From positions 1-23,828 of the forward strand of contig CAKSDJ010000021.1 of assembly GCA_934445015.1 (NCBI GenBank): a DNA stretch of 23,828 nt, read 5' to 3'. Every line of letters begins with the position of its first letter. Within the stretch, counting starts at the first letter, position 1. Position numbers and translations under genes: made by a program. Positions 9,175-17,589 of the stretch are shown in pieces. The notes below the pieces were generated by a model, which was given only the letters and a program-made list of their open reading frames with translations, made no database searches and was not told the DNA's origin. Origin of the DNA: an uncultured Eubacteriales bacterium. GTDB taxonomy: Bacteria; Bacillota; Clostridia; Oscillospirales; Acutalibacteraceae.

Positions 9175-10408
9175 TTACACTCCCCTTTTCATAGGTATTT
9201 GAAAACATATATTCATAAAATGTCAGGTATTTACGGGTCTGACCGTCAATTGAAAATTTGTTTGATACAGATTTTATGCACTCGTTTTTATAGTCGGCTC
9301 TTTCTGTGAAAAGCACGGTTTTTACCGCTTTTATTAAATCATCCGCATTGCCGTTTTCAGCCAAAATGCCGCAGTCGGCACAAACAACCTCTTTAGAACC
9401 GGTATTGTTATAGGCAACCACAGGAGTACCGCACGCCATTGCTTCAACCGTAACAAGACCGAACGTTTCCATTTTTGACGGGTTTACAAAGACATCCGCC
9501 GCAGAATACAAGGCGCGTAATTCATCGACACTTTCGGTAAATCCTATACATTTTAAATTTTCAGACTGCACAACACCGAGGTCCTGACCCACAAGTAAAA
9601 TTTGTGCGTTTTCTTTAAAACGGTCTGCAAGTCTGACAAACTCGTCAAGTCCTTTTTCTTTTGACCAACCCTGCGACACGCCCAAAATAAGTTTTTTGTC
9701 TTGCGGAATACTATACTTTTTGTATATGTAATCTTTGCTTTCTGAGTAAAAAAATGTTTTTGTGTCTACCCAATTATAAATCGTGCGGTAATCTTTTGCA
9801 TTTTTGAGTAAAACCGATTTTCTTGCGGCAAGGGTAGTCCAATCCGATACGCCGTTAACATAAAGCTTTTTTATTGAACCGAAGAGCTCGCGCTTTTTTA
9901 AAAACATTTTTTCTATTTTGTGCTGCTCATATTTTGTTGCAGCCTGAGGGCAATTACTGCAGCTGTGTTTCCAACCGGTGCAATCGCTTTTTAAATAATG
10001 ATAACAGCCGCCGGTAAAAAACCAACAGTCATGCAGCGTAAGCAAAACATTGACGTTGTTTTTTGAAAGGTAATTTAAAAGATACGGCAAATTGATATAA
10101 TTTGAATGTAAATTATGTATATGCACAACATCGGGTCTGATTGCAGAAAGTTTGCGGCACAGGCGCATAGTAGAAATCAGCGAATGCCAACCCTGCCTTT
10201 TATCCAATCGCCTTAAAAAAGCATGGATTTTATGGTCAAGATTCGTTCCGATTTTATAAATGTTTTTTTCACCGCTTTGAGCGTTGCTTTTTATTGCATA
10301 AAACACGTAGGATTCGTGACCGTTTGCTTGCAGCATATTGTGGATATCACGTGTTATACGCCCTGTGCTGCCCACGCCGTATACCGCATTTATCTGTACT
10401 ATTTTCAC
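9167..10408 (-). CDS. GT4 glycosyltransferase with cysteine-rich insert
   Basis: 413 residues of GT-B fold. The C-terminal half carries the GT4 signature E314-x7-E322 in METFGLVTVEAMACGTPVV. The N-terminal half begins VQINAVYGVGSTGRI, and around 127-153 has a cysteine cluster (C128, C135, C143, C150, C153) in HDCWFFTGGC and SCSNCPQ. This cluster marks the WcaC-like branch of GT4 enzymes and may bind metal. It probably adds a sugar to the repeat unit. The start codon is GTG at 10408, with GGGGG 5 nt upstream; no better ATG is in frame. It begins 14 bp after the end of the broken acyltransferase gene. Confidence 0.9.
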   Translation of the reverse strand: MKIVQINAVYGVGSTGRITRDIHNMLQANGHESYVFYAIKSNAQSGEKNIYKIGTNLDHKIHAFLRRLDKRQGWHSLISTMRLCRKLSAIRPDVVHIHNLHSNYINLPYLLNYLSKNNVNVLLTLHDCWFFTGGCYHYLKSDCTGWKHSCSNCPQAATKYEQHKIEKMFLKKRELFGSIKKLYVNGVSDWTTLAARKSVLLKNAKDYRTIYNWVDTKTFFYSESKDYIYKKYSIPQDKKLILGVSQGWSKEKGLDEFVRLADRFKENAQILLVGQDLGVVQSENLKCIGFTESVDELRALYSAADVFVNPSKMETFGLVTVEAMACGTPVVAYNNTGSKEVVCADCGILAENGNADDLIKAVKTVLFTERADYKNECIKSVSNKFSIDGQTRKYLTFYEYMFSNTYEKGSVNA

Positions 10409-10422
10409 GTAATCCCCCGATT

Positions 10423-10990
10423 TTAAGAATAAAGTTTTTTAAGTATCGGCGCTTTTTGAGAAACCCTTATCAGAATTGCGTTTACTCCAAAAACGGCAAC
10501 AAATATAATGCCTGCACCCATATACTGATTTGCGAAGATATATCTGTCAAATAAAGTCGGAAACAAATCCGGAAGAACAGTCAGATACATCCTCTGAGAA
10601 ATAAATATCAAAAGACTCATATTACGCATCCAGAGGCAGTATGCGCCGCTCTTTATATCAACACTTATCAAAAATCCCAAAACCGAACACAGTATATATT
10701 AAATACGGAACGCTCCATATCAGATATATTCTGAGTATTTTTAATGACTGCTTTTTTACAATACGCCACCGCTCGGTTTGGTCTGTAACGTGTTCTAACT
10801 TGTTGAATACCAAAAATCCGCTTATTGTCATAAACAGCGCAACGGCAACAGCATACAAAGACAATGCCTCGCTCAAAATTCCCGGCAAAGAACCGTTTTC
10901 GCTGAAATAGTGATAAAGCAATATTACAATTGAACACAAAAATTTGGCGATGTCTAATCCGGCGTATGTTTTTTGCGTATTACTCTGCAT
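10423..10990 (-). pseudogene. Broken acyltransferase-3 (OafA-like) gene, internally deleted and frameshifted
   Basis: Two overlapping frames hold the two ends of one membrane acyltransferase. The N-terminal piece (10658-10990, 110 residues) has YAGLDIAKFLCSIVILLYHY and the following helices of the acyltransferase-3 family. It stops at 10658-10660 after the third helix. The second piece (10423-10680, 85 residues, opened only by TTG) carries the family's C-terminal helices, with WMRNMSLLIFISQRMYL. Together they give about 195 residues against roughly 330-350 for the family, so the central helices are missing as well as the frame. It would have O-acetylated the polysaccharide. Its start overlaps the preceding gene by 11 bp. 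A programmed frameshift is unlikely given the missing middle. Confidence 0.82.
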
Positions 10991-12281
10991 TTTTCATCAC
11001 CACATTATTTATTGTTTCGGTCAGCAACGCATTCATCTTGCTCCGTTCATGATGCTCTACGCCGCAATCATATCCTTTTTTTGCATACTCTTTAATAAGT
11101 GCAGTATTATAAACCAGCGCTTCTAATTTTTTTGAAATTTCGGCATATGACGATGCGGTTATTGCAGAGTCGTATTTATTAAAGTAATCTATCGGCGCAA
11201 TTTCGCTGTCGCCGATTGCAAATATGCATTTTCCGCTTTTCAGATAATCGGTTATCTTAGTCGAAAAAGACAGACGCGCCGTATGCCTGTATTTTTTCTC
11301 TAAACTTTCGACAAAAACCAGAATATCGGCATTTTTTTGAACCGTGTTTACCTCCTGCAAAGTAAGCGCACCTTTAACCGCGCAACCGTTCTTATTAAGC
11401 GCCCTGCTCTGTTCATCGGTTAAAGTATCTGTGGTATAAATATCAAGTTCGATTTTTGTTTCGTTTTTGTTTATCTTACCCATTGCTTCGGCAACGGCGG
11501 CAAGCGACTTCCATCTGCCTATAATAAGTTTGCCTGTATACACCGCCTTAATAGGTTTGTTTACATCATACGGAATAAACGGTTCAAAATCAATGCCCTT
11601 TGTCATTACAATGCTGTCGGTGCCGAATATGCGGTCGTACTCCTCCTTTTGCTTTGGTGCTATAACCATAAGTTCAGCGCTGCTTTTTACAATAAATTTT
11701 ACATATTTTCGCAAGAACATACGGTGCAAAAGCGAAAGAGGATTTTTGCCTACCGATTTGTACGTATAATTATCGTCAGCAAGATATGAAATGACCGGCT
11801 TGCCTGTTTTTTTAATAATATATTTTTGTATTCTGCCCATATAAACAGTTGGATAAACCGGAATAAAAAGTACATCGGCGTCAAAACCGTTGATAAACTC
11901 ATCCAGCGCTTTTGTATGCCATTTTCCGAATTTCCAGACAAATTCACGAAGTATACTTAAAAGGAAACGCACTCCGCCTTTGTATGAGGAATACATCTTT
12001 TGTTCCTGTGAAGCGGCTTCGGAACTTATTTTTTCAGATTGGTTTGAAACCTCTTTGCCGGTTGCGGTATTGCGCTTAAAAACGCTTTTTATAACCGCAT
12101 TTTCAGAAATCTGAAAAAACTTATTGCACACCGAAGTATCAGGCAGCGCGGATTTTGTATAGATCTGCGCTACTTTATCGGCGTCCCAGCATTTAAAAAA
12201 CTCTATTAAGGTGTTGATACCTGTATTATCTCGCCAAGCGTTGGTTGAAACGACCAACACTTTCGGTAATTTATTCTCCAT
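10980..12281 (-). CDS. Glycosyltransferase, probable GT-B fold
   Basis: 433 residues. The N-terminus KVLVVSTNAWRDNTGINTL and the C-terminal segment DILVFVESLEKKYRHTARLSFSTKITDYLKSGKCIFAIGD (read in parts at about 325-370) follow the two-Rossmann GT-B plan. The usual GT4 E-x7-E is not clear; a hydroxyl-rich STKITDYL loop replaces it, as in several capsule GT-B enzymes. A charged, low-conservation stretch at about 70-95 looks like a loop insert. The acceptor and donor are unknown. The ATG has AAGGG 7 nt upstream, just after the stop of the GT2 gene. Its 3' end runs 11 bp into the broken acyltransferase gene. Confidence 0.78.
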   Translation of the reverse strand: MENKLPKVLVVSTNAWRDNTGINTLIEFFKCWDADKVAQIYTKSALPDTSVCNKFFQISENAVIKSVFKRNTATGKEVSNQSEKISSEAASQEQKMYSSYKGGVRFLLSILREFVWKFGKWHTKALDEFINGFDADVLFIPVYPTVYMGRIQKYIIKKTGKPVISYLADDNYTYKSVGKNPLSLLHRMFLRKYVKFIVKSSAELMVIAPKQKEEYDRIFGTDSIVMTKGIDFEPFIPYDVNKPIKAVYTGKLIIGRWKSLAAVAEAMGKINKNETKIELDIYTTDTLTDEQSRALNKNGCAVKGALTLQEVNTVQKNADILVFVESLEKKYRHTARLSFSTKITDYLKSGKCIFAIGDSEIAPIDYFNKYDSAITASSYAEISKKLEALVYNTALIKEYAKKGYDCGVEHHERSKMNALLTETINNVVMKNAE

Positions 12282-12296
12282 ACTGTTTCCCTTTGA

Positions 12297-13271
12297 TTAT
12301 TTTATTTTGCAAATGATTCTGAGCGCAAACATCAACAAACCGAATCCGCACATTTTATACAAGCCGTAAAACTTATTAACGCGTGGATTTATATTATATT
12401 CAAGCAGATAACTTGAATTTTTAATCTGTTGGTAATAGTCCTTTTTATTCTTATCAGACAACCTTGTATAGGCTATCAGCATATTACAATAAAGTTTTGC
12501 AAGAGAACCGAGCAAGGCATTTTTATAATCTGCCGTCAGATCAGACTGATTTATTTTGTTGCTCCACTTTTCGATAATATAAATGCAATCGGTAAGATTT
12601 TTTATTTTCCACGAAGACGTTACCGAATTGCTTCTTTGGCGGTAAACCAAAAATGCCTCATCCAAAAACTCGATAGACGATACGTTTAAAAGCAGGTTGT
12701 AATACCAGTCCTGATCCTCACCAAGCAGACCTTTTTGAAACTCTATACCGTTGTCGGCGGTAATACTTCTTTTATATGCCTTTGCCCACGCTGCGCAGTA
12801 AAAAGCGTCGCGCTTTACCAAATACTCTATCCGCTTTGCCAACGAGGGCATTTTTTCAAAGTCCGGACACGAAAACGTGCAATCCGAAAGTATATTTTTA
12901 TCCTCAAAATACTTTTTGAATTTATAGCAAATTACATCGGCATCGGTATCAACCGCTTTTTGATAAACCTTTTCAAGAAAATGATCGTCGGCATAATAAT
13001 CGTCGCTGTCAACATAAATTATGTATTTGCCTGTTGCGGATCTTTCACCGACATTACGGGCGTCGGACGAACCGCCGTTTGGTTTGTGGATAACCTTTAT
13101 TCTTTTATCCTTTTCGGCATACTCATCGCAGATTGACGGGCTGTTATCGGTTGAACCGTCATCTGACAGAATCAATTCAAAGTCCTCAAACGTCTGACCT
13201 AAAATACTGTCTATACATTGGCTTAAAAATTTTTCCACATTATAAACAGGTGCAATTATACTAAAAAACAT
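12297..13271 (-). CDS. GT2 family glycosyltransferase
   Basis: 324 residues with a textbook GT2 N-terminal domain: SIIAPVYNVEKFLSQCIDSI, LSDDGSTDNS and the metal-binding D88-S-D90-D91 in YVDSDDYY. The C-terminal third is more variable and ends in a hydrophobic, basic segment that may lie on the membrane. It is likely to transfer one sugar to the growing lipid-linked unit. The start has GGGGG 8 nt upstream, made from the last codons of the upstream fusion gene, with only one base between the genes; this implies coupled translation. Confidence 0.9.
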   Translation of the reverse strand: MFFSIIAPVYNVEKFLSQCIDSILGQTFEDFELILSDDGSTDNSPSICDEYAEKDKRIKVIHKPNGGSSDARNVGERSATGKYIIYVDSDDYYADDHFLEKVYQKAVDTDADVICYKFKKYFEDKNILSDCTFSCPDFEKMPSLAKRIEYLVKRDAFYCAAWAKAYKRSITADNGIEFQKGLLGEDQDWYYNLLLNVSSIEFLDEAFLVYRQRSNSVTSSWKIKNLTDCIYIIEKWSNKINQSDLTADYKNALLGSLAKLYCNMLIAYTRLSDKNKKDYYQQIKNSSYLLEYNINPRVNKFYGLYKMCGFGLLMFALRIICKIK

Positions 13272-13272
13272 T

Positions 13273-15366
13273 TTATGAACCCCCGTTAATCACATTATTT
13301 ATTTCGGTGCCGGCTATTACCGCTGAAACATTTTTTGTTATATGCTCTTTAAGCCGGATATTGACTTCTTTTGAAATTGCTGAAACACCGGGCAAAACAA
13401 CAACGTTTTTAAGCCGTCTGAATTTGTTGGTTATGGGGTTTGGTATTTTTTCAAACATATCAAGCACCGCACCGCCGATTTTGCGTTTTTTCAAAGCCGA
13501 GTAAAAATCCTTTTCATTAAATACCGCTTTTCTGCCGACGTTTATAATGACCGACTTAGGATCCATAAGTTCAAAAAGGTCACGATCTATGAAACCGCGG
13601 GTCTCGCTGCTGTCGGGCATTGTTGAAACAATATAATCATATTTACCTATATTTTGTTTCAATTCGGCACGGGTGCGCCAAATGTTTTTATACTGTTTTT
13701 TGGGAGTGCAATACGGGTCATATCCGTCAATATTCATTTCAAAACCGTTTAACCTGTCTGCAACGGCTGTTCCTATATTACCGGCACCCATAATCAAAAT
13801 ATTTTTACCCGAAAGCTCGGTTATTGAAGTATAATGCCTTTGCAACTTGAAATGCCGGTTGTTTGGATTGTTTCTGATTTTTTTTGCTATTGTAAGCAAA
13901 CCGAAAACAACCGTTTCGGCTATGGGGGTACTGTATGTGCCGCCTGCATTCGCCACCGATACGCCTTTACGTCTGAATTCAGCCAACGGAACTCCGTCAA
14001 ATCCGGCGCTTGTAAGCTGGAATAATTTAAGACCCGGAAAATCCATTTTTTCGGTCTTGGATGCCATCGCCCTTGAACCGCAAACGGCAATCACACTTTT
14101 ATCGTGATTATACAAATCAAGCGACCTGTATGAAACTTTATTTACCTTTACACCGACAGGCAACTTGCTTTGGTCTAAATCCTTATCCGATAAAACCGTT
14201 ATCGTATTTTCACCGCAATCACCGAGCAGTTCCCTGTAATCCGCGCCCTGATTTTCAAGCATAACCGAACGCTCATACAAACTCATTGTTCTTTTGTAAG
14301 CTGCCGCGCCGAGTCTCTGTGTTTTTTCGGGGTCTTCAAGCAGCCCTTTCATAGCGATAATAAGTTCTGCTGAATTTTTGGGTTCAACGTGAACAGACGA
14401 TACGCCGTTTTCCATAACCTCGGACGCACCGGGGATTTTTGTGGTGATTGCAGGAATGCCCAAAGCGCCGGCCTCCTGAATAACCATACCGAATCCCTCG
14501 CGATAGGTCGGGTGAACAAGAACATCCATTACGGAATAGTATTCAAACATTTTGTTATTAGGCACACTGCCGGTAAAAATAATGTTTTTGCATGATTTTG
14601 CAAGATCGATAAGGCTTTTTTCTATGCCGCAATCCTCTTCAAACGGACCCACAACAAAAAGTTTTGCGTCGGGATAATTTTTACTGATATCCAAAAACGC
14701 CCGAAGCAACTCTCCGCAACCCTTGTCGACCGATATTCTGCCCGAAAAGCCGAACACAAAGTCCTTATCGGCAATACCGTATTTTTCACGCATTTCTTTG
14801 CGCCACTTGCTTTTTTGATTTATATCATATACGGTGCTGTCAACGCCGATGGTTCCGCCGTTGCCGACCACCTTGGCTTTTTCGGGTTTATAAAGCCCTT
14901 CGGCAACCGCAAATTCTTTATTTAACGGACTCACCGCGCGTATATGTGTAGAATTTTTACACACTGTTTTTTCAATAAACTTAAAAATTTTTCGGCTTGT
15001 GCCGCTAAGGCCCGAATATCTTATTCCCCACTGACAGTAAAGTCTTTTCGGCACATTGCAGATTTTTGCCGCAATGCTTGCATAACACGCAGCGTTAGGG
15101 GTTGAATACTGCACCATATCAAACTTTTCACGTTTGAAAATTTTTATAAAATCGGCAACCGCTTTAACGCCCGAAATATCAACTCCGCGTGACATTTTTA
15201 CGGGGATAAAATGTATAAAATCCGGCAGTGATTTTTCAAAATCCGTATCCGGATTACAAATAAGGGTAACATCGTAACCGAACTCGCGATGCAGATATTC
15301 TGCCGTAGGAAGAACAAACGATTTAAGCGTAATCGAAACGGTTGTGCAAATACAAATTTTTTTCAT
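13273..15366 (-). CDS. Fusion: GT4 glycosyltransferase + D-2-hydroxyacid dehydrogenase
   Basis: 697 residues in one uninterrupted frame. Residues 1 to about 380 are a GT4 enzyme with E290-x7-E298 in HPTYREGFGMVIQEAG. Residues from about 388 to 697 are a D-isomer-specific 2-hydroxyacid dehydrogenase: NAD site G527-A-G-N-I-G532, the substrate-binding Arg612 in INVGRKAVF and Glu639 in LDMFEKIPNP. The third catalytic residue, the His of the usual TPH motif, is replaced: the aligned segment reads V657-L-P-G660-V-S. The domain may therefore be a binding or non-classical module. Such a fusion implies that sugar transfer and keto/hydroxy-acid chemistry act together. The start overlaps the aldolase stop as ATGA; the ribosome binding site is weak, in line with coupling. 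Confidence 0.88.
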   Translation of the reverse strand: MKKICICTTVSITLKSFVLPTAEYLHREFGYDVTLICNPDTDFEKSLPDFIHFIPVKMSRGVDISGVKAVADFIKIFKREKFDMVQYSTPNAACYASIAAKICNVPKRLYCQWGIRYSGLSGTSRKIFKFIEKTVCKNSTHIRAVSPLNKEFAVAEGLYKPEKAKVVGNGGTIGVDSTVYDINQKSKWRKEMREKYGIADKDFVFGFSGRISVDKGCGELLRAFLDISKNYPDAKLFVVGPFEEDCGIEKSLIDLAKSCKNIIFTGSVPNNKMFEYYSVMDVLVHPTYREGFGMVIQEAGALGIPAITTKIPGASEVMENGVSSVHVEPKNSAELIIAMKGLLEDPEKTQRLGAAAYKRTMSLYERSVMLENQGADYRELLGDCGENTITVLSDKDLDQSKLPVGVKVNKVSYRSLDLYNHDKSVIAVCGSRAMASKTEKMDFPGLKLFQLTSAGFDGVPLAEFRRKGVSVANAGGTYSTPIAETVVFGLLTIAKKIRNNPNNRHFKLQRHYTSITELSGKNILIMGAGNIGTAVADRLNGFEMNIDGYDPYCTPKKQYKNIWRTRAELKQNIGKYDYIVSTMPDSSETRGFIDRDLFELMDPKSVIINVGRKAVFNEKDFYSALKKRKIGGAVLDMFEKIPNPITNKFRRLKNVVVLPGVSAISKEVNIRLKEHITKNVSAVIAGTEINNVINGGS

Positions 15367-16214
15367 ACTTTACTTTGCCTTTTTTTATTTATGATTTCAG
15401 CAACTTTGGTTCTGATTATATCAAGATTTTCTTCATACTGTTTTTCACTGTACAAAGCAACTTCAGCCTCTTTAAGTCTGATGTTTTTAACGCCTTCGAT
15501 AAAAATATCTTCAACCTCTGTGGGGTCTTTTACAAGATTGGCGTCACAAAAGCCTCTTGAAAGTATCGCCGCAGTAGAACCAAGACGGTAATGCTCGGCA
15601 ATAATATATTCCGCAGGCAACATACCGTAGCCCACTCTTGCAATTCCGCCGAAACCGTATTTAATGCCGGCATTTTTAAACTTTTTGCAAAGCGACGACA
15701 CGGTATTGTCGCAGATAAGTTCAAACATAAAACCCTTATTGTATGCAAGGTGCAGATCATTAAGACCTATGTGTACTTCATCTATGCCGCGAATTTTTAA
15801 AATTTCATCAATGTTTTTGACCGCCTCGACAGTTTCAACCAAAAGCTGAACTTTTGCACGGCCGCCGACATACTCAATAAAATTGCTTACCTCTTCCGCT
15901 GTTTTAAACATAGGAAGCATAACCACATCCGCGCCGGCAGATATCACCTCATTTATTTCCTGCTTTGAATCACAATAATCCGCAGTGGCTTTATGAATTG
16001 GATTGACCCTGACAAGCAGTTCGGATTTTGTTACATAGGGACGTATGTTTTTAATGTCCTCAATCGTGTGGTGATTTTGCACGGTGTCCATTCCGCCCTG
16101 ACGCACGTCTTTTCCGATGTATTCCATATCTATCCAGATACGGTCAACACCGGCGGTTTGAGCAATTTGCGCCGTAACGGGGTTGTTTGTTATATACATC
16201 AATGTAAGTGACAT
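15363..16214 (-). CDS. HpcH/HpaI-type aldolase (class II, pyruvate-type)
   Basis: 283 residues of the HpcH/HpaI aldolase / citrate-lyase superfamily. Visible active-site positions are D29 and E31 in WIDMEY, R69 in LLVRVNP (pyruvate carboxylate binding in HpaI), E127 in LLVETVEA and D153 in IGLNDL (the two metal ligands). The position of the HpaI catalytic His is Tyr32. Another pair of histidines, H48-H49, follows close by and may substitute. Family members join pyruvate to an aldehyde, or the reverse, giving 2-keto-3-deoxy or 4-hydroxy-2-keto acids. The real substrates here are unknown. It has a strong AGGAG 7 nt before the ATG and is translationally coupled to the downstream fusion with a 2-hydroxyacid dehydrogenase domain. 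Confidence 0.85.
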   Translation of the reverse strand: MSLTLMYITNNPVTAQIAQTAGVDRIWIDMEYIGKDVRQGGMDTVQNHHTIEDIKNIRPYVTKSELLVRVNPIHKATADYCDSKQEINEVISAGADVVMLPMFKTAEEVSNFIEYVGGRAKVQLLVETVEAVKNIDEILKIRGIDEVHIGLNDLHLAYNKGFMFELICDNTVSSLCKKFKNAGIKYGFGGIARVGYGMLPAEYIIAEHYRLGSTAAILSRGFCDANLVKDPTEVEDIFIEGVKNIRLKEAEVALYSEKQYEENLDIIRTKVAEIINKKRQSKV

Positions 16215-16233
16215 AATTTATCTCCTGTATTTA

Positions 16234-16252
16234 AGCCGACTAAAGTCGGGCT
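16234..16252 (-). other. Small intergenic hairpin between the acetyltransferase and aldolase genes
   Basis: On the minus strand AGCCCGAC, a TTTA loop and GTCGGCT can form a 7 bp stem with one bulged base. It is the only clear hairpin among the operon's short internal gaps and sits just 5' of the aldolase ribosome binding site. No U-tract follows, so it is not a standard terminator. It could tune mRNA stability or partial read-through; that is inference. Confidence 0.35.
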
Positions 16253-16253
16253 G

Positions 16254-16868
16254 TCATTTGATTTTATGTGACGGAACGCCCACGTAGGTACCCGGTTCAT
16301 CAATATTTTTTACTACGGCTGCACCGGCGCCTATCATACAGTTTGGGCAAATTTGAATATTGTTTATAACGGTTGTGCCGGCGCCTATCCACGTGCTGCG
16401 ACCCACGCCGACATTGCCTGCCAGATGGGCGCCCACTGCGATATGCACATAATCCGAAATTCTGCAATCGTGATCTACCGAAGACGATGTGTTAATAATA
16501 CAGCCTTCGCCTATATCAGCATCCGAATTTATGACAACCCCTGCCATAACTGCGGTTCCGGCACCTATTTTTACACGCCTGCTTATTACGGCATCGGGAT
16601 GAATCAACTTAACGATTTTACAGTGATTTTTTTTGAGATTGTTTATAAACTTTTCTCTTATTTTTGCATTGCCCACCGCAACAAAAAAATCGTGCTTAAT
16701 ATAATTTAAAAACACATCGGTTTTGCCTGCAACGGCACAACCCGCACATTCTGTTTCGCCAAAGTTGTCATCAAGAAACAGCACGTTTTTGTATCCTGTT
16801 TTGAGGGCTATATCGGCAATCACCTTTCCGTGACCGCCTGCACCTATTACTACCAACGTTTTTTTCAT
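16254..16868 (-). CDS. PglD/NeuD-like UDP-amino-sugar acetyltransferase
   Basis: 204 residues, the normal length for PglD-type enzymes. The N-terminal Rossmann-like part has GAGGHG (9-14), binding the UDP-sugar. The rest is a left-handed beta-helix of hexapeptide repeats (about 95-195) with catalytic H133 in SSSVDHDC. PglD N-acetylates UDP-4-amino-2-acetamido-trideoxyglucose with acetyl-CoA, giving UDP-diNAcBac. The two genes just upstream resemble PglE and PglC, which makes this role more likely than sialic acid O-acetylation by a NeuD enzyme; no NeuB/NeuA is present. The ATG overlaps the preceding stop as TAATG. Confidence 0.88.
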   Translation of the reverse strand: MKKTLVVIGAGGHGKVIADIALKTGYKNVLFLDDNFGETECAGCAVAGKTDVFLNYIKHDFFVAVGNAKIREKFINNLKKNHCKIVKLIHPDAVISRRVKIGAGTAVMAGVVINSDADIGEGCIINTSSSVDHDCRISDYVHIAVGAHLAGNVGVGRSTWIGAGTTVINNIQICPNCMIGAGAAVVKNIDEPGTYVGVPSHKIK

Positions 16869-17572
16869 TATACTTTTGCTTCCTGTTTTAATTCTTTTTC
16901 TCTTATGACCGCAAGGTTGCCCTCGTGATTAAGTTCTACGCCTTCGGCCCTGATAAAAGCTTTTTTTACGGTTGTTAAAATGATTTTTGCATCACCCAAA
17001 AAGGTTATTTTCTCTATGTATTTTAAATCCCAATAAAATTTTTCTTCCCAGGTAACGCAGTTGCGCCCGTTGATCTGCGCAAGACCCGAAAGCCCCGGTC
17101 TTACATCGTGACGGTGACGCTCGGCCTCTGTGTAATAAGGTATATACTCAGGCAAGAGGGGTCTTGGTCCTATTATTGCCATATCGCCCTTTAATATGTT
17201 CAGAAGTTCGGGCAATTCATCAAGAGAAGTGTGCCTTAAAAAATCGCCGTATTTTACAAGGCGCTGTTCATCGGGAAGCAGATTGCCGTTTTTGTCTGTT
17301 TTGCTGTTCATTGTGCGAAACTTAATAAGCAAAAACATCTTTTCGCTGCCTGTTTTTTTATCGATTTTACCCGGACGCATCTGCAAGAAAAACGGATTAC
17401 CTCTCATAGCGATTGCGCCTGCAACCGTTAAAACCATAAGCAAGGGCGAAAGAACAATTACAGCGCATAAAGACAGAAAAAAATCAATTATTCGTTTTAT
17501 GTACTTTGAATACAGCGTTTCGGTCACAACAACGGTGCCTTGCGCGGTTTCTTTAAGTATTGTTTCATTCAT
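16868..17572 (-). CDS. PglC-like initiating phosphoglycosyl transferase
   Basis: 234 residues of the bacterial sugar transferase family. One N-terminal hydrophobic segment (about 29-55) is followed by KFRTM (84-88), the catalytic D118-E119 dyad in TSLDELPELLNI, GPRP (135-138) and RPGLSGLAQINGR. Being short and having a single membrane segment, it is PglC-like rather than WbaP/CpsE-like. It would transfer a phospho-sugar, probably the diNAcBac-type sugar made by its neighbours, to undecaprenyl phosphate, starting repeat-unit assembly. The frame is open further upstream, but the start is taken at ATG 17572. AAGGAG ends 13 nt before it, overlapping the stop of the aminotransferase gene, so the spacing is longer than usual. 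Confidence 0.9.
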   Translation of the reverse strand: MNETILKETAQGTVVVTETLYSKYIKRIIDFFLSLCAVIVLSPLLMVLTVAGAIAMRGNPFFLQMRPGKIDKKTGSEKMFLLIKFRTMNSKTDKNGNLLPDEQRLVKYGDFLRHTSLDELPELLNILKGDMAIIGPRPLLPEYIPYYTEAERHRHDVRPGLSGLAQINGRNCVTWEEKFYWDLKYIEKITFLGDAKIILTTVKKAFIRAEGVELNHEGNLAVIREKELKQEAKV

Positions 17573-17589
17573 AAATCGATCTGTTCTCC

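Noticed and set aside
9957..10030. Cysteine cluster in the GT4 gene as an inserted zinc-finger domain
   Set aside because: The HDCWFFTGGC and CSNCPQ segments are a normal feature of the WcaC-like branch of GT4 enzymes, not an insertion.
10423..10990. Programmed frameshift producing a full acyltransferase
   Set aside because: The two pieces together give only about 195 residues and miss the central helices, so frameshifting could not restore the family protein.
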